Shown: positions 48,013 to 60,790, counted from the first letter of the stretch. The stretch is 64,000 nucleotides of DNA from Chinchilla lanigera (GCF_000276665.1 NW_004955459.1:14909784-14973783), one strand, 5' to 3'. Notes: generated by a model from the sequence alone, not told the origin. Made by a program: numbers and translations.

Positions 48013-48013
48013 A
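47942..48013. repeat. (GATA)n/(GGTA)n microsatellite
   Basis: GATA units with a short GGTA segment in the left part. Confidence 0.97.
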
Positions 48014-48140
48014 AGACAGACTACTATATCGTCTAGTAATAGTTTGAAGACCTGAGATAATGCCTACTTAAAAAATAGCAGAAAGTAACCCTCAAAGTTT
48101 GGTTTTTTAATTTTTATTATCATTGTTTTCATGGTATTTG

Positions 48141-48222
48141 AGGGCCAGGGATATAGCTCAGTGGCACAATCTCCTGCTTGACAAGTGCAAGGTCCTAAGT
48201 TCAAGTCCCATTGCCAAAAAAG
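48141..48222 (+). mobile_element. Old ID-like SINE
   Basis: 'ggccagggatatagctcagt' and 'caagtgcaaggtcctaagtt' then 'caagtcccattgcc' plus an A-rich tail. More diverged than the other IDs ('ctcctgcttgaca' against 'cacctgcctggca') and without a clear target duplication, so likely an earlier subfamily. Confidence 0.8.
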
Positions 48223-49494
48223 AAAAATCTAACATGTAATATGGTATTTGATAAAGTTAGGACTATCAGATAAGATATATAAAGAAAAAGCATATGGAGA
48301 AGATTACTATTAATACTCCACAGCAAATAAAAGAAATGTTTGCCACAATTTTATTGCTCAAATTACATTATTACAAAGTGCAGCATTTTCATAAAAACAT
48401 CTGATTTGTATATTTATGACATTGTAAACTTCAAATAGTATTAAGGGTGTCTTAAACCCAAAAAGTATTAAATAGAAATATCATAGTTTTTACATTAAAT
48501 CATATTTTAATTACTTTTTAGTATCTTGTTTAATTAACACACTTTATACAGTTTCATTTTATGGGATCATTATTTCTTTTGTACTCTTAGTTATAGTTTG
48601 TGGTCATTTCTCTGACATGATGACTATAGGTCCCTTGTTCTAAAGAACAACTTATCATAACTGCAATAAAAGAAATAAAACATTTCTTAGGAAATATAAT
48701 TTTACTGTAAGAACAGACTTTTTTGATGGGTGAATACTTTGAAAAGCCACTTAGGGTACAAGTTAAAAAGAATCCTCACTCCATTATCTGCCCACCTTCC
48801 TGCCAAGAGGCCAAGCTTGAGGAACAATTGATAGTGACAGTTCTGCTAACTGTCCAGTTCTTGTTTTGCTGACTGGTATATATTGGTAAGTAGCTACATT
48901 TCTTGACACAATAGAGGAGGATTTCTTAGAACTCCTGGGAAAGCGGGAAGTACACTGAGAAGAGGAATTTCATGGGAAGACAGAGAGACCTGCCAAGCAA
49001 TTTTGTTAAGTAGGATATGATATGAACTCTCTTCCCTTTTCCACAATTGAATCTTTGGTTACATAGCCAGAACTTATAGATGGCAGGATGAAAATTATTC
49101 AGGGTTGATACAGCAAAGACGTGTGAGAAGTATAGCTGAGTCAATGCATGAGAAGTTTGGTGTACCCAGGATACACAAGTGCTGGCACTATGTGCAATAC
49201 CATTTCCATGGGAAACTCAGAAGCATTATGGCCTTCAGTACCGGTTTCTATAAAGATATAGTCAAATAGAACAAACATTCTCATACTTAGAATAATAATG
49301 TCTTCAATATCCCTTTTTCTGTGGGATTTTTGAATTAAAATCTTTTGCTTCAGCTGCCAGAGAAAGAAACAAAAGGAAAGTGAGGGGAACAGTAAAATGA
49401 AGATAACTGTAATAAATATTATCAGTTGGGACTTAAAAAGAGCCACTTCCTACTATATCCGCTCTAAACCACAAAGACTGTGTGTGTGTGTCTG
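48223..49494. other. Unassigned AT-rich stretch
   Basis: No gene recognised. The minus frame 49141-49446 (101 codons, hydrophobic N-terminal half) shows no family match. Confidence 0.4.
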
Positions 49495-49585
49495 TGTGCA
49501 TGGTCACTACTTTATCTCCAGCACCTAGAGCAGACCTTAATTTTTAGTAGGTGGTCAGTAAATATTTCCCAAACAAATTGTGCTA
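49495..49585 (+). mobile_element. L2 3' end fragment
   Basis: 'tttatctccagcacctagag' then 'ggtggtcagtaaatatttcc' matches the sense L2 3' terminal order. Confidence 0.65.
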
Positions 49586-49879
49586 TCACCTGATATTGGT
49601 CTACCCCAAATCAATGAACTCCTATGCACAGCACTGAATTGTAACGGGACTACTTTCCCAACTCCTTTGATTCCTAGGGTAGCCGGATGTCTTACCAGGA
49701 GACCATAAGCAGAAGTGACATGTGTCCTTTCTGAGATAGAGTCATCAAACCATGTCACTTTCTTCCGTAGTGGCTGGAAATAGAAAGGGCTAAGGCTCCA
49801 TATGGTTCAGGAACCGCAACACAAAGAAAACCTCGATTCCCCATTATTATATGGGAGAAAGGTCATCTGTCCATTAAGA

Positions 49880-50400
49880 AAACCTGTATTGCAAACTTAT
49901 ATAAGTGAAAAAATTATTTTATCATCCACGCAAAAATACTGTATATAGAAGTTCTATTTATAACAGTTAAAAACTAGAGATGGCTCAAATTTTCACTGGT
50001 GAGTAAACCAATAAACATACTGTAACATATCCATACCACAAAATACTACACTGCAATACAAAGGGATATACTAACGATGTGTGTAAGAATATGGATAAAG
50101 CTCAAAAAGTATTCTGCCAGGTAAAAAAGAGTGGACACATAAAAGCTTCATAATTCCATTAATTTAATGTTCCAAAAAAGGTAAAAACATAGGAACTGAA
50201 GTTAAAGCACTAGTTGCTAGGTTCGGAGGGAACAAGGAGGGAGCTCACAGAAGAATGACAAAAAACTGAAGGAAATGTTCAACCCCCAGATTCTGATGAT
50301 AGGCACTTATCTATAAATATTTGTCAAAGCTCAGTGAACTGTATACTTCAAAAAGTGTACAATTATATAAATTTATATAAAATTATATAAATTTTATTCT
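49880..50400 (+). mobile_element. Old L1M/L1ME 3' region
   Basis: Order: 'agttaaaaactagagatggc', 'cagtaaaccaataaac'-type text, 'accacaaaatactacactgc', 'gtaagaatatggataaagct', 'tcataattccattaatttaa', 'atttgtcaaagctcagtgaa', 'ctgtatacttcaaaaagtgt'. Ends in AT-rich text at about 50400. Confidence 0.7.
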
Positions 50401-51193
50401 ATAGAAATTATTCTTCAGCAAGCCTTGATTTTTGAAAACACATACTATGTGAAAACATTAGAATCGTAGAGCTTATTTGGTAGATAGTCAAATGAATGGA
50501 GTCATCTGAGCCATTACAAGAAGGGAGGAATGAAGTCAAACACTGTACCAGAGGCTGCTTGTGTATGGCCCAAGAAGCCCCACAGGTTACTGAGCTTATA
50601 ATAAGTACCCAGGAAAAACATGTTGAAGTAAATTTAATTTCTCTCTCACAATTTTCACATTCTGTAGTTTGCTTACAATCATTTATATATTCATTCATCC
50701 ATTTCCTCCTCTCACTGCACACCATAAAACAAAAGCTGCCAAGCTCCATACTCTGCAAACATGTTTTTCAAATACTTGCCACGCAACCAATCAGGCATTG
50801 GTCTGTTTTATTCATAAGGCGATTTTTCTTTCTAGCTGCTGCAGCCATTTAAACATTTAATATCCATAAAACTGCTTTAATTTTTTAAGAACACAAATGG
50901 GGATTCCATTGCACTGAATATCGAATCATGTGGTATCATAGCAACAAGCCTCATGGTGCCATTCAAAGCTCACTCACGAAGGGCGGTTCTCTAACAAACA
51001 GCCTGATCTTCCGGGTCATTCTTTGTACTCACATATTTAGAACCCTAGGATTCCAAGGCTCTGAGAGTGCTTTGTACATCTACCCTGTGATCATCCTTTT
51101 CTACCTGGTGAGGATTTAACAGTCAACATTTTGCAAAACCTATTTGCCCAAATTAATCAGAATGCATTGAAGAAAATTTAGGAGAAAAAAAAA
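50401..51193. other. Single-copy stretch, possibly partly conserved
   Basis: No repeat recognised. Frames 50408-50758 (minus, 116 codons) and 50496-50852 (plus, 118 codons) overlap almost entirely on opposite strands without a domain, which suggests low stop density rather than genes. The part 50720-50890 looks little decayed. Confidence 0.4.
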
Positions 51194-51337
51194 TTCTTCT
51201 TGCAAGGCGTGGTGGTGCACGCCTGTAATCCCAGCATTCGGGAGGCTGAGACAGGAGGATCAACATGAGTTCGAGGACAGCCTGGACTATAGAGTGAGGC
51301 TCTGCCTAAAAAAGTAAAAAAAAAAAAAGTTCTTCTT
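51194..51337 (+). mobile_element. B1 SINE, short form
   Basis: Near-consensus 'gcgtggtggtgcacgcctgt', 'aatcccagcattcgggaggc', 'tgagttcgaggacagcctgg' then A-tail. It lacks the duplicated internal segment seen in the B1s at 7.4 and 12.2 kb. Flanking 8-bp repeat 'ttcttctt' (51194-51201, 51330-51337). Confidence 0.93.
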
Positions 51338-51479
51338 AAGTAATTTAAGGGAAAAATAGATTTTCTATTTATAGTTTCCTAGAAAGTATTCCCCATGTAA
51401 GATTAAATTTGTTTGGGCAGAAAATGGTTGAAGGCTAATTGGTCACAGCTACACTGGAATCCCAAGACACACATTTACT

Positions 51480-51600
51480 AATTCACTAGTTGTGTGCCAT
51501 GGACCTGCTCTTCAAGTTCTCCAAGCCTCAGCCTTCTCATCTGTAGAAATGAAAAAGTAAATTGACAACAAGGGGTTAAAAGCTTTATAGATCACCTCTC
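51480..51600 (+). mobile_element. MIR SINE
   Basis: Sense MIR core: 'ctagttgtgtgccatggacc', 'aagcctcagccttctcatct', 'gtagaaatgaaaaagtaaa'. Confidence 0.75.
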
Positions 51601-54600
51601 CCAAAGGCTACTATGTTGCTAAAGAAGACCTTGTAGAAAAGCAATATGTAACATACATAGTGAATATTCAAAAGGCAGAATACCAGGCTGCACCCTTGCA
51701 CCTCAGAGTTAAGGGTTAAGAATGGTCTAAAAGTGAAATCACTCTTGAATTTACAACTGTTTCTTGCAATATAAGGTGAGATATGAATGAAACACTGGGC
51801 ATGAGACCCACGTGCTCAGGAACTCTAGTTTCTGCAGCGGTGTTTCTGGCCTGGTACATGGTAGGCATAAGTGATCTAAGTACTGACATCAAATGAAACA
51901 GGGATTCTGGACTCATCTCACCATAACAGTTGTTATCACCCCAATGGAACTTTGGTTTCCCCTTGTATAAAGAGATTATCTAAAGTGGCACTTCTAGCTC
52001 TGAAATGCAATATTTTATAGCTCCTAAAAGTGAACAAGGCCTTAAGGATTCATCTAGTTTAGGATTGTTCCTGCTGCTTCTGCTTGCACCCTTAGCAGGA
52101 GGGCACTTAAACCTGCTATGAAGGACTGTTGCTATCCTCCGGATGGAGTAGATATAAATGACATTGCATGGTATTCCTGTGTCTCCCCTAATAGACCATT
52201 CATAATTCTACTTTATTAAAAAAAAAAAAAAGCACAGTGCCTACTAACTGAAATGTCAAATTTGACATACCAAGATTACAGTTGCTCTAACAACAGAGTC
52301 AAATTCCTCGGAAAGAGCAATTTGTATTCCGGGGTCGGCTCTAGTCCTAGCGATACTGCACAGTGCCTTGACATTATCAGAGGCGTGTGGAAGTAAAATC
52401 TGTCTCCTGAGACATATTTTTACTCTGGTCAGACAATTAATGAGAGAGGCTATTAAAGCTAATCTATGGTTGTTAGCATTTGAAAAGGAGCTGTCTGAAA
52501 AATGGGCTAAGAAAAAAGACATTAAAATAGAGGAACCAAATTGACAATGGCGCCCTTCCCCACTTTGGATGGATGATGGACAGATAATGTGAACAGATGA
52601 TGTATGAACCAGTAATGTGGACAAATGGCAGAGAGAAAGAGCCGTCTTGTACAGCACAATGACATTCCTGGCGACTTTGCCTGACTCAAAGAAATAGACT
52701 GCTTTATGGATTAATCAAGTACTCAGTACATTTTAGGATGAAAGGAATAAATTTTGTGATATTAAAGAGTTTTTAATGATAAGTAAATAAGAGGTGCCCT
52801 TCTCACCTTCCCCCATAACAAAATTTATTCCCTTAAGTCGTTATGACAAAGAGGTTAATGGAAATCTTGGGGAAAATTGCAAAAATTTGACAACTGAATG
52901 ATAATAGGGTAGATGGCATGGTTTAGAAGGATGAAATGGGAGCGAGAGGACAGGAAGGCGGACAGATAAAACAAAACAAGTATTCGTCACACTAGGATAG
53001 GTGGTCCAGGGCAACAAACAGCTCCATAATTACATATCAAAACTTCTTTGTACTTTTTTCTCTCACTGCTCAAGGACATCTGACCTCCATATAGTCTGGT
53101 TGTGATGCAAGGTCGTAGGATCTTACGGCTTCGCTATCTCCACACTAGAATCCTCAGTCATCAGGACATAAAAGGAGGGAGTAGAGAGCTACCAGTGGCT
53201 GAGTACTATGTGGAAAAACTTTGGAGAGAACAAGACGCTGTTGCCCCAGGCCATCTTACTGAGAGGTTGTCTACTCCCTAGATTCAACTACACAGGATCT
53301 TGCATACACTTCCTGCAGTGCTGATAATTAAACCATCCTATAGGAAGATTTTATATGAGGAAATTTAATTTGAATAGAATGGAAAAGACACTTCTCATTC
53401 CTGGAACTCAAGACAAGGGTAAGGAGGAAAGGGGCCACAGACACTGAGGGGTAGTAGGAAAAGTATGAATCACTCTCCTGATCTGACCATTTTAGAGGCA
53501 TGAAAGATCCAGACTTCTAGCCATCTTGCCTTGGACTGGAATTGGTACCATGACGTCTGCTTCTTCCTCTCTAGTCCCTAGATGGAACAGCCCACTCCAG
53601 GCAAAGCGTGACCATGTGACAAATGCACAAAGACCCAGAATGCAACGTAGTGCCCAAAACTTGATAAAGCCAAGCTTACGTTTAGATGACAAGTGCTGGC
53701 ACATAGTACTCCTGACACAAGAGTCCCCGTGGAAAGCCGTCTTTTTGCATGAACTAACTTTATAATCTCCTTAACAACACCAAGAAATAAGTACTGCTAT
53801 TGCCCTCAATTTTATATGAAAAAGTAGGTACAGAGAGGTTAAAACAACTTCTCCTAAATAAAACAACCACTAAGGAGATTGGATATGGACCAGGCAGCCT
53901 GGCTAACTACACTGGTGCCACAGGACATCTCCCCTTTTCTATTTCCATGGCAACCATCTTAAATCATCTTAGACTGGGTCTCACCTTGCATTCCTGAACT
54001 TCAAGTGAACACAGATCTGCTCCTGTCTCCTGCTAGAAAGTTTCCTTAGTACCATAATGTGTTTAAGTTTTGTTAAAAAGAAAATTTCTTTCAGTCTCTA
54101 AACCTACATCTGGTATGTATGACTCTGCACAGAGTCATATTCACCACTGTGATTTGTTAGAGTGAAATGACACGAGCAATATCAGTGGGAGGAAAAACTG
54201 CAGGGTTGAGGTCCAGAGAAGACCAACACAAATTTTCAAGAGTGTTTTCCTAGCAAAGCTGCAGAAGAGTGCTTAATTCTTGTGACAATATGTGGAATAA
54301 TTATCCACCAGAAAAGTTATCAGAGACTCAGTGTCCAAGGTCTTTGGTGGGAGGATGGTTACATGGGAAACCTTCCCCTGGGGTGTAACAAAATCCTAGA
54401 CTCCCAGAAGGAAAATTCAGCTTAACCATATTATTTCTAGAAATAGATTAAGGACAATAAGCCACTCTGAGACCTGGGGATGATGAAGGCCCTCCTCAAA
54501 TCCATAGTCCCTGATACCAGCCAAAGACAACTTCTAAGGCAGCAGGAAAGCTTGCTGAGCAACTGTTTTCTGCATGTCTGTCCATCTGCCAGCCACTAGA

Positions 54601-54619
54601 CCAAGAAATGTGTGACAAA
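51601..54619. other. Mostly single-copy stretch of 3 kb
   Basis: Contains MIR-like text at about 51915-52020 and L2-like text at about 53760-53880. The block 52240-52520 keeps several CpGs and is a candidate conserved noncoding element (see findings). The minus frame 52256-52657 (133 codons) covers it but has no recognised domain. No gene called. Confidence 0.4.
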
Positions 54620-54860
54620 GATTTGTTTTTTAGGTATCTATTATATGCTAGCCACAGCTCTAAAGGCTTCATAGTTGGAGGAGGGTGGGTTAGACAAAAG
54701 TACTCCTCTCATAAAGGGAAATAAGCCATCTACAGCAGGAAGTACACTTCAAGTAATGAATAGATATATAATTTAAAAAGCCTTCTGAAGAAAATCCAAT
54801 CATAGTGGTGAATGACAGAAAGGCACTACAGAGAAAGCAGAAGGCTGGGTGAAAGACAAG
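54620..54860 (-). mobile_element. L2 fragment, minus strand (tentative)
   Basis: 'aggtatctattatatgctag' and 'ccacagctctaaaggcttca' resemble the antisense L2 order (ctactatgtgccaggcactgtt...). Confidence 0.5.
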
Positions 54861-55089
54861 CTAGTCATACGATGTTTGGTGGGGAAAACTTTCCAGGCAG
54901 AAGGAGAAATGAGCACGGTTCTCTAGGTTAAAAAAAGAGTGCATGCAAGGCAACCCAGCATGTCTGGAGAGTGGTAGTAAATGGAGCTAAAGACATAGGA
55001 AAAGATAAAAAAATATACAAAGTCTTTGTCTTCACAATGACAATGTAGTGGGTAAAATACTAAAAGGGATGTGGTAAAGAACAAAGTTG

Positions 55090-55400
55090 AAAGGCTAATG
55101 CTATCCAATTTCAAGATGCATTATGAAACTTCAGAAATTAAAGCAATGTGATATTAGCATAACAATCTGGCAATGGCTTTTCCCATGGCTCATAAAATAA
55201 TCCAAAATAGAATAAAATAATCCAAAATTAGACTCATATTGACATGGACAACTGTGTTGTATAAACATGAAAAGACAGTTTAGAAGAGAAAGGACTCTGC
55301 ATTCACCAAGTGGTTCTGGAACAATTAGGTGCCCCCTATACAAAATAATAATAACTTTGATTCCAGTCCTGGCACCACATACAAAAATCAACTTGTGGGG
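55090..55400 (+). mobile_element. L1M ORF2 3' fragment
   Basis: Old L1 order: 'cattatgaaacttcagaaat', 'taaagcaatgtgatattagc', 'ttcaccaagtggttctggaa', 'cacatacaaaaatcaactt'. Decayed. Confidence 0.65.
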
Positions 55401-56030
55401 AGAACTATTCATTAAACAACTTCCCAGGCAAGCTGCAAGGTTGGCTCTGCCAGGCTTTGAATATTATACCATAGGTTCTGGGTCTTCATTCATCCTTAAC
55501 ACAGGGACTACATTTGCACTGCAATCATTCTGAAAGGTTTACATATGTATGATTCCATTCAGATGATGTTTTTCAAAAGAAGAAACCAATGATGGTAAAC
55601 GGATCAGTTATCCCCAGGCATTGTAGTGGTGGCAGAAAGGACAGGATGCAATAGCAAAGGTGCTCCCAGGATCACAAAGTGATTTTCATCAGAACAATAA
55701 TGCCTCACCAGAGGAAATGTGAAAGTGGCTTCCAGCATTGGGATCCGGAGCTGGTCACATCTAGGAATTAAGCAGAAGGTAGACAAGGTTAACAAAAGAC
55801 CTACAGGACACATAACATATAATGAAAGATTTGCCTAATAACATTGCTAATATTACAACCTCTTAAACACTGTTGAAGTACATAAAGATGTGAAAAATTC
55901 AAAAAGTTTTAACATGAAAGTATGTTAGAACCAGATAATTAAACCTTTGTTCAATTTTCCATTTCATTAAAAGAAATTCTATAATTGGAAAAATCATACA
56001 AGTACGAGTGTGTGGATGAGTGCATGTGTA

Positions 56031-56031
<1 letters not shown>
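55401..56031. other. Unassigned stretch
   Basis: No gene or repeat recognised. Confidence 0.4.

Positions 56032-56070
<39 letters not shown>
56032..56070. repeat. (GT)n microsatellite
   Basis: About 18 GT units, with imperfect GTGTATGTGC on the left. Confidence 0.97.
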
Positions 56071-56071
<1 letters not shown>

Positions 56072-56139
56072 CTGTGAGTGTGGCTGTATGAGTGAACGCA
56101 TCTTTACAAACTAGAAAATGCACCAATTTGGTATCTGGA

Positions 56140-56290
56140 GATCAGAGGCTGATTCTAATTTTACCACAGACCCACTTCATGGCCCTAAGTCATTTCTCTT
56201 GAGTCACCCAGAGTTTCCTGATCCACAGATGAAAAGGTCATTCTAGCTAATTTCTAAGGTGCCTTGAAGCTCACTATTTCTATGACTCTA
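56140..56290 (+). mobile_element. MIR SINE (tentative)
   Basis: 'cttcatggccctaagtcatt' and 'gtttcctgatccacagatga' follow the sense MIR order (gaccttgggcaagtca...tcctcatctgtaaaatg). Confidence 0.55.
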
Positions 56291-56589
56291 GGACTCATAA
56301 AAATCATTATTCTTTCTGTACTTTAATAAGCAAATGTGACCAGTGCTGCTGATTAAATAAAGGAACTAAAGATTGATGGGGTTCCCTTGTAGTTTTCCAA
56401 TAAAGGGTAAGCTCAGGGAAATGACAGAAGCTGATGAAGCAACATCACCAGCGGGTAAAGGTGAATGGTAAGGCTATGCTGCCTCTGTGGTATTTTCATG
56501 TAACCCAGAAGCAGGGTTACAAATATACTGAAACATATTCCCTTTGCTTGGTAAACTACCTTATGTCTGAACAGAAATGTAACTGGACA

Positions 56590-56770
56590 AAAGGAAATTG
56601 GGATACAACTATTAATTTATTCTACAAACATTTATGAAGCACAAACTGAGTAGTGGACTTGAGCTGGAAATACAGTACTAAGAAAAAGAGGATAGCCTCT
56701 GGTTTTCTCTGAGCTCACAATTAACTGGAAAGGACACAAACATTTTGTAAAGATAAAGTAAATGCTATAA
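56590..56770 (-). mobile_element. L2 3' end, minus strand
   Basis: 'ttctacaaacatttatgaag', 'cacaaactgagtagtg', 'gaaatacagtactaag', 'ctgagctcacaattaactgg': antisense L2 3' end. Confidence 0.65.
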
Positions 56771-57814
56771 AATACAAGGATTTTTGGTACACAGAAGAAA
56801 GAAGACATCTCCAAAAGAAAATAGACCTTCACAGGCCCTTAATGGATGTTGGGGTCACCCAGCAGGGACCTATTGCTGTGGCTGGGGAGGAGGACAGGAG
56901 TTCCTCAGAAGCAAGTGAGACAAAACACTGAGTCAAGACACAGCAGGGTGTGTTGGGGAGAAAGTGAGCAATTTAGCTTGTTTTGACAGCAGAATGATTA
57001 TTAATGCAACAGAGCCTCTTTTCTGGCCGGAGCTGTTGAGGGTGCAAAAGAGAAGAAAGAGAAATTTCCTGCCATGTCAGAACCCTGTCAAAAAAGTGAA
57101 GGAATTTCACAGAGCTGAAGATCAAGCATCTGACAAAGATGTTTGTCAAAAAAAAAAATGCTTTAAAAGTCAAGGAGGAAGCTTATGCGTGGAAAAGCCA
57201 GGCACTGTCACCAGGAATGCAGGCAGATGTGCTGAAATGAGACTCACATGACCAGTATGGAAGGAAAAACTGGCAGTTTCTATTCACTTGCAGATGCTAA
57301 CCCTCACTGTCATTTGTCATCAGGATCAGAAGTATCAATGGTGTGAGGCCAAGGGAACAAAATGTTCTGCAGTTTTCTTCTCCTCCACTAGGTCTTCAGT
57401 GGCACCTTTGTTAAGCTCAACCAGGCTGAAGAAGCAGAGGTGGAACTACCTATCACAAGGGGGTACCCAAATCCAAAGTCAAATGAGTTAATTAATCAAT
57501 AAGAAGGGGACAACTTCACAGACAATACTCTGTTCAATCTCCTGGTAAATTGGGCATCATCAGAATAGAGGAGCCACTTCATGAGCATTGCAGTGTTGGA
57601 AAACACCTCAAAAGAGCAGAGAACTTCCTGTGCCCCTTCAAATTATCAAATTACCGAGAAGAGGAATGAAGAACAGGACCACCCATTCTGTAGATGGTGG
57701 AGGCACTGGCAAGAGGGAAGACCAGATCATAGGCTCATTAGGAGGAAGAATTGAATGGTCAACATGGGTTTTTTTTAATTTCCTCAGTTAATACACAATG
57801 ACTGCTCTCAAACT
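56771..57814. other. Unassigned stretch
   Basis: No gene recognised. The plus frame 56964-57251 (95 codons, Lys/Arg-rich) has no domain; I treat it as chance. Confidence 0.4.
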
Positions 57815-57975
57815 GTGAAAGAAAGAGAGAAAGAAAGAAAAAAGAAAGATCGGCTAAGGGAGGAAAGAGATGGAAGGAGGAAAGAGAAAGAGGGAAAGGA
57901 AGGAGGGAAGGAAGGAGGGAGGAGAGAAGGATGGATGGATGGATGGATGGATGGATGGATGGATGGATGGATGGA
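57815..57975. repeat. Compound purine microsatellite (GAAA)n-(GGAA)n-(GGAT)n
   Basis: GAAAGA text grades into GGAAGG and then an uninterrupted GGAT run at about 57929-57976. Frames on both strands here are low-complexity. Confidence 0.95.
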
Positions 57976-58143
57976 TAGGCATGGGTCAGCCATAGGCTAT
58001 GAACTTTGTCTCATGGGCCACAGGAATCATTAAGGAAGTTTTTATTAAGAGAATAACATATGCAGAATGGAATTAATGAAATGAAAAGACAAAGTATCCT
58101 GAATTGAAACAAACTTAAGGATACTAAATCTATGGAAAGGATC

Positions 58144-58556
58144 TGCTATGGTTTAGATGTGATTTCAGTGTGTCCCCCAAAGACATTAAAAGCATGGTCC
58201 CCAGAGAGGCAGTGGACCTGTGACAGATAGGGCCTAACAAGAGGTGGTTGGGTCATGCGAGGTGCTGCCCCAAAAGGAAAGAATGCAGTTCTTGTGAAGG
58301 ATTTATTCTTTAAAAAGTTGGTTGTGATAAAAGAGCGAGGTCCTTCCCCACACTCTGCCTTCATGTCCCCTGATACAGCCTTCCTGTCCATGTACAGCCC
58401 TGTTGCTATGAGGATGTCCATATAAGCTCACCTGCAGAGCCAAGCAAATACCAGCACCCCATCCCTGCCCTCCCCAAACTGTGAGCTAAATAAACCTCTT
58501 TCTTTATCTATTCCCCACCTCAGGTATCTTCTGACAACAACCAAAATGGACTGAAT
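58144..58556 (+). mobile_element. MaLR (MST/MLT1-like) solo LTR, sense
   Basis: Starts 'tgctatggtttagatgtg' at 58144. Then 'cagtgtgtcccccaaagaca', 'tttattctttaaaaagttgg', 'ctgtgagctaaataaacctc' (AATAAA-type signal) and 'aaaatggactgaatag' at the end. The minus frame 58146-58421 (91 codons) is inside the LTR. Confidence 0.85.
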
Positions 58557-59085
58557 AGAAAACATCCTCCCCTATCCGCAGTTGTAAGCTGTTGTGAGAG
58601 AAGGAATGATTTAAAGAGCTTGGGGGAAATGCTTAGTTCAAAACAGAAGCTAGCAGAAAGTCTTTCATGTCACCTCACTCTTAGACCCCAGTAAAAGGAA
58701 AGTGATGTAATCAAAACCAAACACAAAAGGAATAAAAAGAGACCTTCAGCAAACAAGAAATGTTAACGAATTTCTAACAGTAGGAAAAGGAAGGAAATCT
58801 TTGGGTCAGTACAATGTGACTAGGAAGCAGAAGCCGCAGAAGGGTATACCTACAAAGAAAAAAATAAAGAAAAAAACATCTTCAGACTCATATAACCAAC
58901 AGAAATTCCAGACTGAGCTGCCAGAAAGAGGACATGGAAGAGCTCCTGAAAGAGGGGCTCGTAACTGACCCTGTATCTACTGGCTTCTGTATTAGCCATC
59001 AATCCATGTTACCCAGCCCTTCGCATATATGTGCAGACATAGGCTCACACCTGTGCACAGGCACACACACATACACACACACACA

Positions 59086-59120
<35 letters not shown>

Positions 59121-60540
59121 GCTCTGTGCTTATGGGCTGCCTACCTGACATTATAATCCCAAGAGAAACACCCACTACCATTTAAAAAATTATAAGAGGA
59201 ATGCTCTCTAAAGAAAATGAATGAACTGACCAGTGGAAAATTAGGTTATTCTGACAGCCTTTACCACTTTGAGTGAAGCCCTTCTCTTCCTGTGCTTAAG
59301 TCCTACTGGAGAGCATGGTTTAACAAGCTCCTTCAAGTGAAGATTGCCTCCACTAATGGCAATGAGTTGGCCAGGGCTAGCCAATGAGATATGAGAAGTG
59401 CACCTTAGCCTTCCAAACAAAGTGGTTGGTTTCCTATTAAAAATCTCAGATATAAGAAAGACTTCGTGCTTCTTCCTCCCTGGAACATGTACAGGACAAT
59501 GGAGTAGAGAGATCATCATGTAACCATGAGATAACAAGAAAAATAATGAGTGAATTAAGTACAGAAAACCTGGAAAAGAGACTGAATCACTTTTTCATTG
59601 TTCAGCTTCTGAATAAGACCTAGAATACCATACAGTATTCTTTTGAAGGGAAGTAATAAATAAATTATTGAAGCCACTTTTGTTGGGTTTTCTATTATAG
59701 ATAAACACGTCTTACCTAGTGGGAGTAACCATCAAACCTAAAAGAAGAAATGGCTAAAAAGAATGTTCTGTAGGAAGGGAGAGGCAGAATAAACAAGGGC
59801 TTTGCATTTTAAACACTTCATACTTATTTTCACTTATATATTTGTTTGAGTTATATATATTAGTTTGATTTTTAAACAAAGCAAACTAACGGGAACACAT
59901 ATTTATATATAACAAGGAATTTACTTTTGTTGTGTTAAATACATTAATTTTTTTAAAAGTTGAGCTTTTAAATTGTTTCATTTCTTACTATTTGGTAGGG
60001 TTTTGTTTTTTTTTATTGAAACAGAAGTCAGAAATTTTATTCAGAGAATTTGATTACAGATCTCAGCTGCTGATGATTCTCACCTGAAGGATATTACAGC
60101 TATAATATATCCAGGTATAATTCTATAGTTCAGTCACTATCTCTTGCTCATCTGATGACAGCAAACATAGAAAATTTAACACTGAGGGAGATAATTCTGC
60201 AAGTTGCTCCATTAGTGAAGGCTTTGTGGGCCCAATTGTTATTTTTGCAAGAAGATGGGAAGTAGAGGCATTTAACAACTAAGACAGTGTTATCCAATGC
60301 AAGGAGAATGAGTGCCTTCTTGGAGTTTGCTAACAATGCAGGGATCTGGGGCTGACCTGTGGAGAGTCTCTTTCAGTGAGAATTGACATTTTTAGATAGT
60401 CCCCAAATGTTTCAGATGCAAGTGCCCCATGGAGCACACTATCACCGTGTTATTGAAGAAGCATCACACACTAGGCTTACTGGGGAAAGCAGCTGTCATC
60501 ATACAGAACAGACTGACCATTCCCCCACTTTACAGCAGTG
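58557..60540. other. Unassigned stretch of 2 kb
   Basis: No gene recognised. 59340-59560 may be an old LTR fragment ('ggccagggctagccaatgag'). The minus frame 59241-59537 (98 codons) falls there and has no domain. Confidence 0.4.
59061..59118. repeat. (CA)n microsatellite
   Basis: Almost pure CA with one ACAG interruption. Confidence 0.97.
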
Positions 60541-60680
60541 CATTCATTCACTCATTCATGTAACAAATGTTGGCTGAGCACATACAGTATACTCATCACT
60601 GAAAGCAGAAGACCGATTAAGAATCAGCCTTGCCCTTGAAGATTTAACAGTGCAGCTGGAAAGCAAGACACATTAACAGA
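60541..60680 (-). mobile_element. L2 3' end, minus strand
   Basis: 'cattcattcactcattcatg', 'taacaaatgttggctgagca', 'ccttgcccttgaagatttaa': antisense L2 3' terminus. Confidence 0.75.
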
Positions 60681-60790
60681 ATTTCCCTTAGGGTTTCTTA
60701 GGGAGAGAGTGTACTACTTTGGAGGTCCAGGTATAATTCTACAGTTCAGAATAGAACCTTAGTGATGATACTCCAGAAATATTTCTTCTT

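Noticed and set aside
50408..50852. Two frames of about 117 codons on opposite strands
   Set aside because: Near-complete overlap on opposite strands, no domains and no splice context. At most one could be real, and neither is supported.
52256..52657. 133-codon minus frame
   Set aside because: No recognised domain. The start region lies outside the best candidate conserved block, and the signal fits noncoding constraint better.
57815..58033. Lys/Glu/Arg-rich frame
   Set aside because: Translation of a purine microsatellite (GAAA/GGAA/GGAT); not a protein.
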